From JAWXBM01 sp964470455 (GTDB lineage: Bacteria; Pseudomonadota; Gammaproteobacteria; Xanthomonadales; SZUA-36): a DNA stretch of 14,612 bases. Each line of letters starts with the position of its first letter. Position 1 is the first letter of the stretch. Both the position numbers and the translations under genes were made by a program. The notes under the pieces were generated by a model. The model had not been told where the DNA came from. It was given only the letters and a program-made list of their open reading frames with translations, and made no database searches. This document shows positions 12,796 through 14,612 of this stretch, in pieces. The stretch lies in the NCBI GenBank assembly GCA_964470455.1, contig CAYYCX010000104.1, forward strand, positions 1 through 14,612, given 5' to 3'.

Positions 12796-13224
12796 ATGAC
12801 GAATACCCGTGTGAAATTGAAAAAGAACTACAAGCCATCCAAGAAAGAATCGTACATGAGCCCGGAGCAGCTCGAATATTTTCGGCAAAAGCTGGTGAAC
12901 TGGCGCGATGAGCTGGTAGAGGAATCGCGTGAAACCATCAGCAACCTGCAGCAGGAAGTCCGCGATGTGGGTGATGAAGTGGAACGCGCCACTCGGGAAA
13001 CGGAAAACAGCCTCGAGCTACGCACCCGCGACCGTTATCGCAAACTTATCAACAAGATAGACCAGGCCCTCAACCGGATTGAAGAAGGTGAGTATGGGTA
13101 TTGCGAGGAAACCGGTGAGGAAATCGGAATTGATCGCCTGGAAGCCCGCCCCATTGCCACACTTTGCCTGGACGCGCAGGAAAGGCGCGAACTGAAGCAG
13201 CGCCAGCAGGGCGAGGGTCGGTAA
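12796..13224 (+). CDS. dksA: RNA polymerase-binding transcription factor DksA, two-cysteine type
   Basis: This encodes 142 residues. DksA binds in the secondary channel of RNA polymerase and, with ppGpp, lowers rRNA and tRNA transcription and raises amino-acid promoters. A Lys-rich N-terminus (1-20) precedes the start of the globular part (MSPEQLEYFRQKL, 21-33), a long coiled coil (about 33-98) and the finger. In place of the four-cysteine zinc finger of E. coli the protein has Cys103-x2-Thr106-x17-Cys124-x2-Ala127, the pattern known from the zinc-independent DksA2 of Pseudomonas aeruginosa. At the coiled-coil tip the E. coli D-x-x-D-x-A reads D60-E-V-E63-R-A65, so the key second aspartate is glutamate. 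The AAAGGA ribosome site is about 13 nt from ATG 12796. Met21 would be a later start but would drop the basic tail. It is divergent from yidD. Confidence 0.93.
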   Translation: MTNTRVKLKKNYKPSKKESYMSPEQLEYFRQKLVNWRDELVEESRETISNLQQEVRDVGDEVERATRETENSLELRTRDRYRKLINKIDQALNRIEEGEYGYCEETGEEIGIDRLEARPIATLCLDAQERRELKQRQQGEGR

Positions 13225-13273
13225 AGCGGGCCTGGGACTTTCGTTTGGCTCCCGGCCAGGTGCCAGCCTGGCG

Positions 13274-13300
13274 CGCCGAACACGTTCGGCGAAATGTTTT
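13274..13300 (+). terminator. Probable terminator after dksA
   Basis: CGCCGAAC (13274-13281) and GTTCGGCG (13284-13291) form a strong stem, with TGTTTTT beginning 3 nt after it. A second stem, GCCAGG (13255-13260)/CCTGGC (13267-13272), precedes it. The T run is slightly displaced, so termination may be partial. Confidence 0.65.
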
Positions 13301-13314
13301 TCATTAATGAATTG

Positions 13315-13343
13315 TTAACTTTTGCGCGGCAATTGCGTATGAT
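13315..13343 (+). promoter_or_regulatory. Sigma-70 promoter of the OmpA-family gene
   Basis: TTAACT (13315-13320, 4 of 6), a 17-nt spacer and TATGAT (13338-13343, 5 of 6) predict a start near 13350 and a leader of about 98 nt. Confidence 0.65.
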
Positions 13344-13386
13344 ATGCGCAGGATGGCTTGTGCGTTGCCCGTGACGCAGGGCGATT

Positions 13387-13422
13387 CATAACGATAAAGT
13401 GGTTATGGCCCACCGAGTGGGC
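13387..13422 (+). promoter_or_regulatory. Stacked hairpins in the OmpA-family mRNA leader
   Basis: CATAAC (13387-13392)/GTTATG (13402-13407) is directly followed by GCCCAC (13408-13413)/GTGGGC (13417-13422), the latter with a 3-nt loop. The second stem ends 12 nt before the ribosome site GGAGGAG (13435-13441), leaving that site free. In E. coli, leader stems stabilise ompA mRNA, and a like role is inferred here. Confidence 0.55.
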
Positions 13423-13447
13423 TTAATTTGGTATGGAGGAGCGTTGC

Positions 13448-14512
13448 GTGAAAACCTTGAAACCCCTAGTCGCGCTTACTGCGGCTGCCCTGATGTTTGG
13501 AAGCACAGCGCTTCAGGCGGATGGCGATCAACCCTGGCATGTTACTTATTCAATTGGCGGCGCCAGCCTTGATTCTGCACGTAACACCAATGACGGAGAT
13601 GTTTGGCAGTCCATCGGTGTGGGCAGATTCTTCGGCAACAATTTCAGCGTAGATCTGGAATATGACGAATTCGACGCCGAATATCGTGATTACAATGTGG
13701 CTGTTCCCGGCGCCACCTACGACAGCTGGAAGCTCAGCACACTCGGTCTGATGGGCCGTTACTATTTCACCGACTGGAATTTCCGGCCGTTTGTCGCCGC
13801 GGGTATTGGCCGCACCAAGCACCGTAGTGTTTTGGATGAAGGCGATGACACCGCGTTGAGCGTAGGGCTGGGCCTGCAGGGCCAGTTGGCCAAGCATTTC
13901 TCGGTGCGCGCACAGGCTATTTGGCGCAATGACAACGACGGCACCAGCCTGGCGCCTCGTGGCCACTTCCAGGATTTCTTCTACAGCATTGGCCTGAGCT
14001 ATGACTTCGGCGGCGTGGATGCACCGCCTCCTGCTCCGGCAGCGCCTGCAGCTCCACCTCCGCCTCCGCCCAATCCTGACCTGGATGGCGATGGCGTGCC
14101 GAACGAGCGCGACAAGTGCCCCAACACCCGTCCGGGTGCTGTAGTCGATCTTGACGGCTGCGAAGTTGAAGCCGTGATTTCGCTGGAAGGTGTTTACTTC
14201 GACTTCGACAAGTCCACGCTTCGCCCGGAAGGCATCGCGGTTCTGAACGATGCAGCCGCATTGCTGAAGACTCACGAGCGTGTAGTGGTTGAAGTAGCCG
14301 GTCATACCGACAGCGTTGGTACCGACCAGTACAACCAGGGCCTGTCAGAGCGTCGCGCCAATTCCGTGCGTGATTACCTGGTCAGCCAGGGCATTACTGC
14401 AAGCCGCCTGACGGCTCGTGGTTATGGCGAAGCGCAGCCGGTGGCTACGAATGACACCGATGAAGGTCGCCAGCTGAACCGTCGCGTTGAACTGATCGTA
14501 CTCGATCGTTAA
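13448..14512 (+). CDS. OmpA-family outer-membrane protein with TSP3 linker (OprF-like)
   Basis: This encodes 354 residues from GTG 13448, chosen over an ATG at 13433 because GGAGGAG (13435-13441) sits at the right spacing for the GTG and the ATG lies before it. The signal peptide is 1-24, cut after ALQA. Residues about 28-190 form a small beta-barrel of alternating strands ending in SIGLSYDFGG. A Pro/Ala linker (192-210) leads to an acidic, calcium-type TSP3 repeat DLDGDGVPNERDKCPNT (211-227) with the cysteine pair C224/C238. The OmpA C-terminal peptidoglycan-binding domain (about 242-354) has VYFDFDKSTL and GHTDSVGTDQYNQGLSERRA, with D288 and R303 matching the diaminopimelate-binding residues of E. 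coli OmpA. It is expected to tie the outer membrane to the cell wall. The architecture resembles OprF more than E. coli OmpA. Confidence 0.92.
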   Translation: MKTLKPLVALTAAALMFGSTALQADGDQPWHVTYSIGGASLDSARNTNDGDVWQSIGVGRFFGNNFSVDLEYDEFDAEYRDYNVAVPGATYDSWKLSTLGLMGRYYFTDWNFRPFVAAGIGRTKHRSVLDEGDDTALSVGLGLQGQLAKHFSVRAQAIWRNDNDGTSLAPRGHFQDFFYSIGLSYDFGGVDAPPPAPAAPAAPPPPPPNPDLDGDGVPNERDKCPNTRPGAVVDLDGCEVEAVISLEGVYFDFDKSTLRPEGIAVLNDAAALLKTHERVVVEVAGHTDSVGTDQYNQGLSERRANSVRDYLVSQGITASRLTARGYGEAQPVATNDTDEGRQLNRRVELIVLDR

Positions 14513-14533
14513 ACCGGCGCATTCAACGGTAGT

Positions 14534-14564
14534 AAAAAAGCCCCGCAAACGCGGGGCTTTTTTT
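14534..14564 (+). terminator. Textbook intrinsic terminator after the OmpA-family gene
   Basis: AAAAAAGCCCCGC (14534-14546), loop AAAC and GCGGGGCTTTTTT (14551-14563) give a 7-bp GC stem extended by A/T pairs, with seven T on the plus strand. It can also act on the minus strand. Nothing supportable is seen in the remaining bases to the window end. Confidence 0.95.
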
Positions 14565-14612
14565 CGCTCATCGGAATTGCCGGCCCAATCCGAGGCCGGG
14601 CTGGCAAGCCTG

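Noticed and set aside
13433..13447. ATG at 13433 as start of the OmpA-family protein
   Set aside because: It precedes rather than follows the GGAGGAG site and would put charged residues MEERC before the signal peptide. GTG 13448 gives a standard signal sequence.

Overview
The window looks like a chromosomal core segment of a free-living gammaproteobacterium that is moderately GC-rich by eye. The gene order tRNA cluster - tig - clpP - clpX - lon - hupB - tRNA(Val/Asp) - ppiD - fabI is a well-known gammaproteobacterial arrangement. The DksA variant (CxxT...CxxA finger) and the OmpA-type porin with a TSP3 linker fit a lineage away from the enterics, perhaps near Chromatiales or Xanthomonadales. 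That placement is inference only. No mobile elements, CRISPR arrays or rRNA genes were seen.

Layout: (1) 1-1226 is the least ordinary part. It holds a phytanoyl-CoA-dioxygenase-like Fe(II)/2-oxoglutarate oxygenase, cut by the left edge and on the minus strand, divergent from a small stand-alone PqqD-like protein. (2) 1254-2232 carries six tRNA genes: Arg-ACG, then a terminator and a second promoter, then Pro-TGG, Arg-TCT, His-GTG, Lys-CTT and Leu-TAG. (3) 2297-8353 is a protein-quality-control block: trigger factor, ClpP, ClpX and Lon. (4) 8680-9163 has the HU beta gene, tRNA-Val and tRNA-Asp, closed by a strong terminator. (5) 9234-11243 is ppiD, the membrane-anchored periplasmic chaperone, convergent with fabI across a bidirectional terminator. 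(6) 11348-12618 on the minus strand holds fabI and, upstream of it, yidD, which usually lies between rnpA and yidC. (7) 12658-14564 is dksA, with its own promoter and a palindrome over the -35 box, then an OmpA-family outer-membrane protein with a structured leader and a textbook terminator.

The genes share a theme of making and policing proteins. tRNAs supply translation, trigger factor receives the nascent chain, ClpXP and Lon degrade failures, PpiD and YidD act at the membrane translocon/insertase stage, and DksA adjusts rRNA, tRNA and biosynthetic transcription to nutrient state.

I did not find a clearly new multi-gene system. The best leads are the oxygenase/PqqD-like pair at the left edge, the DksA with two departures from the E. 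coli functional residues, the displaced yidD, the three 11-bp repeats upstream of fabI, and the operator-like palindrome at the dksA promoter.
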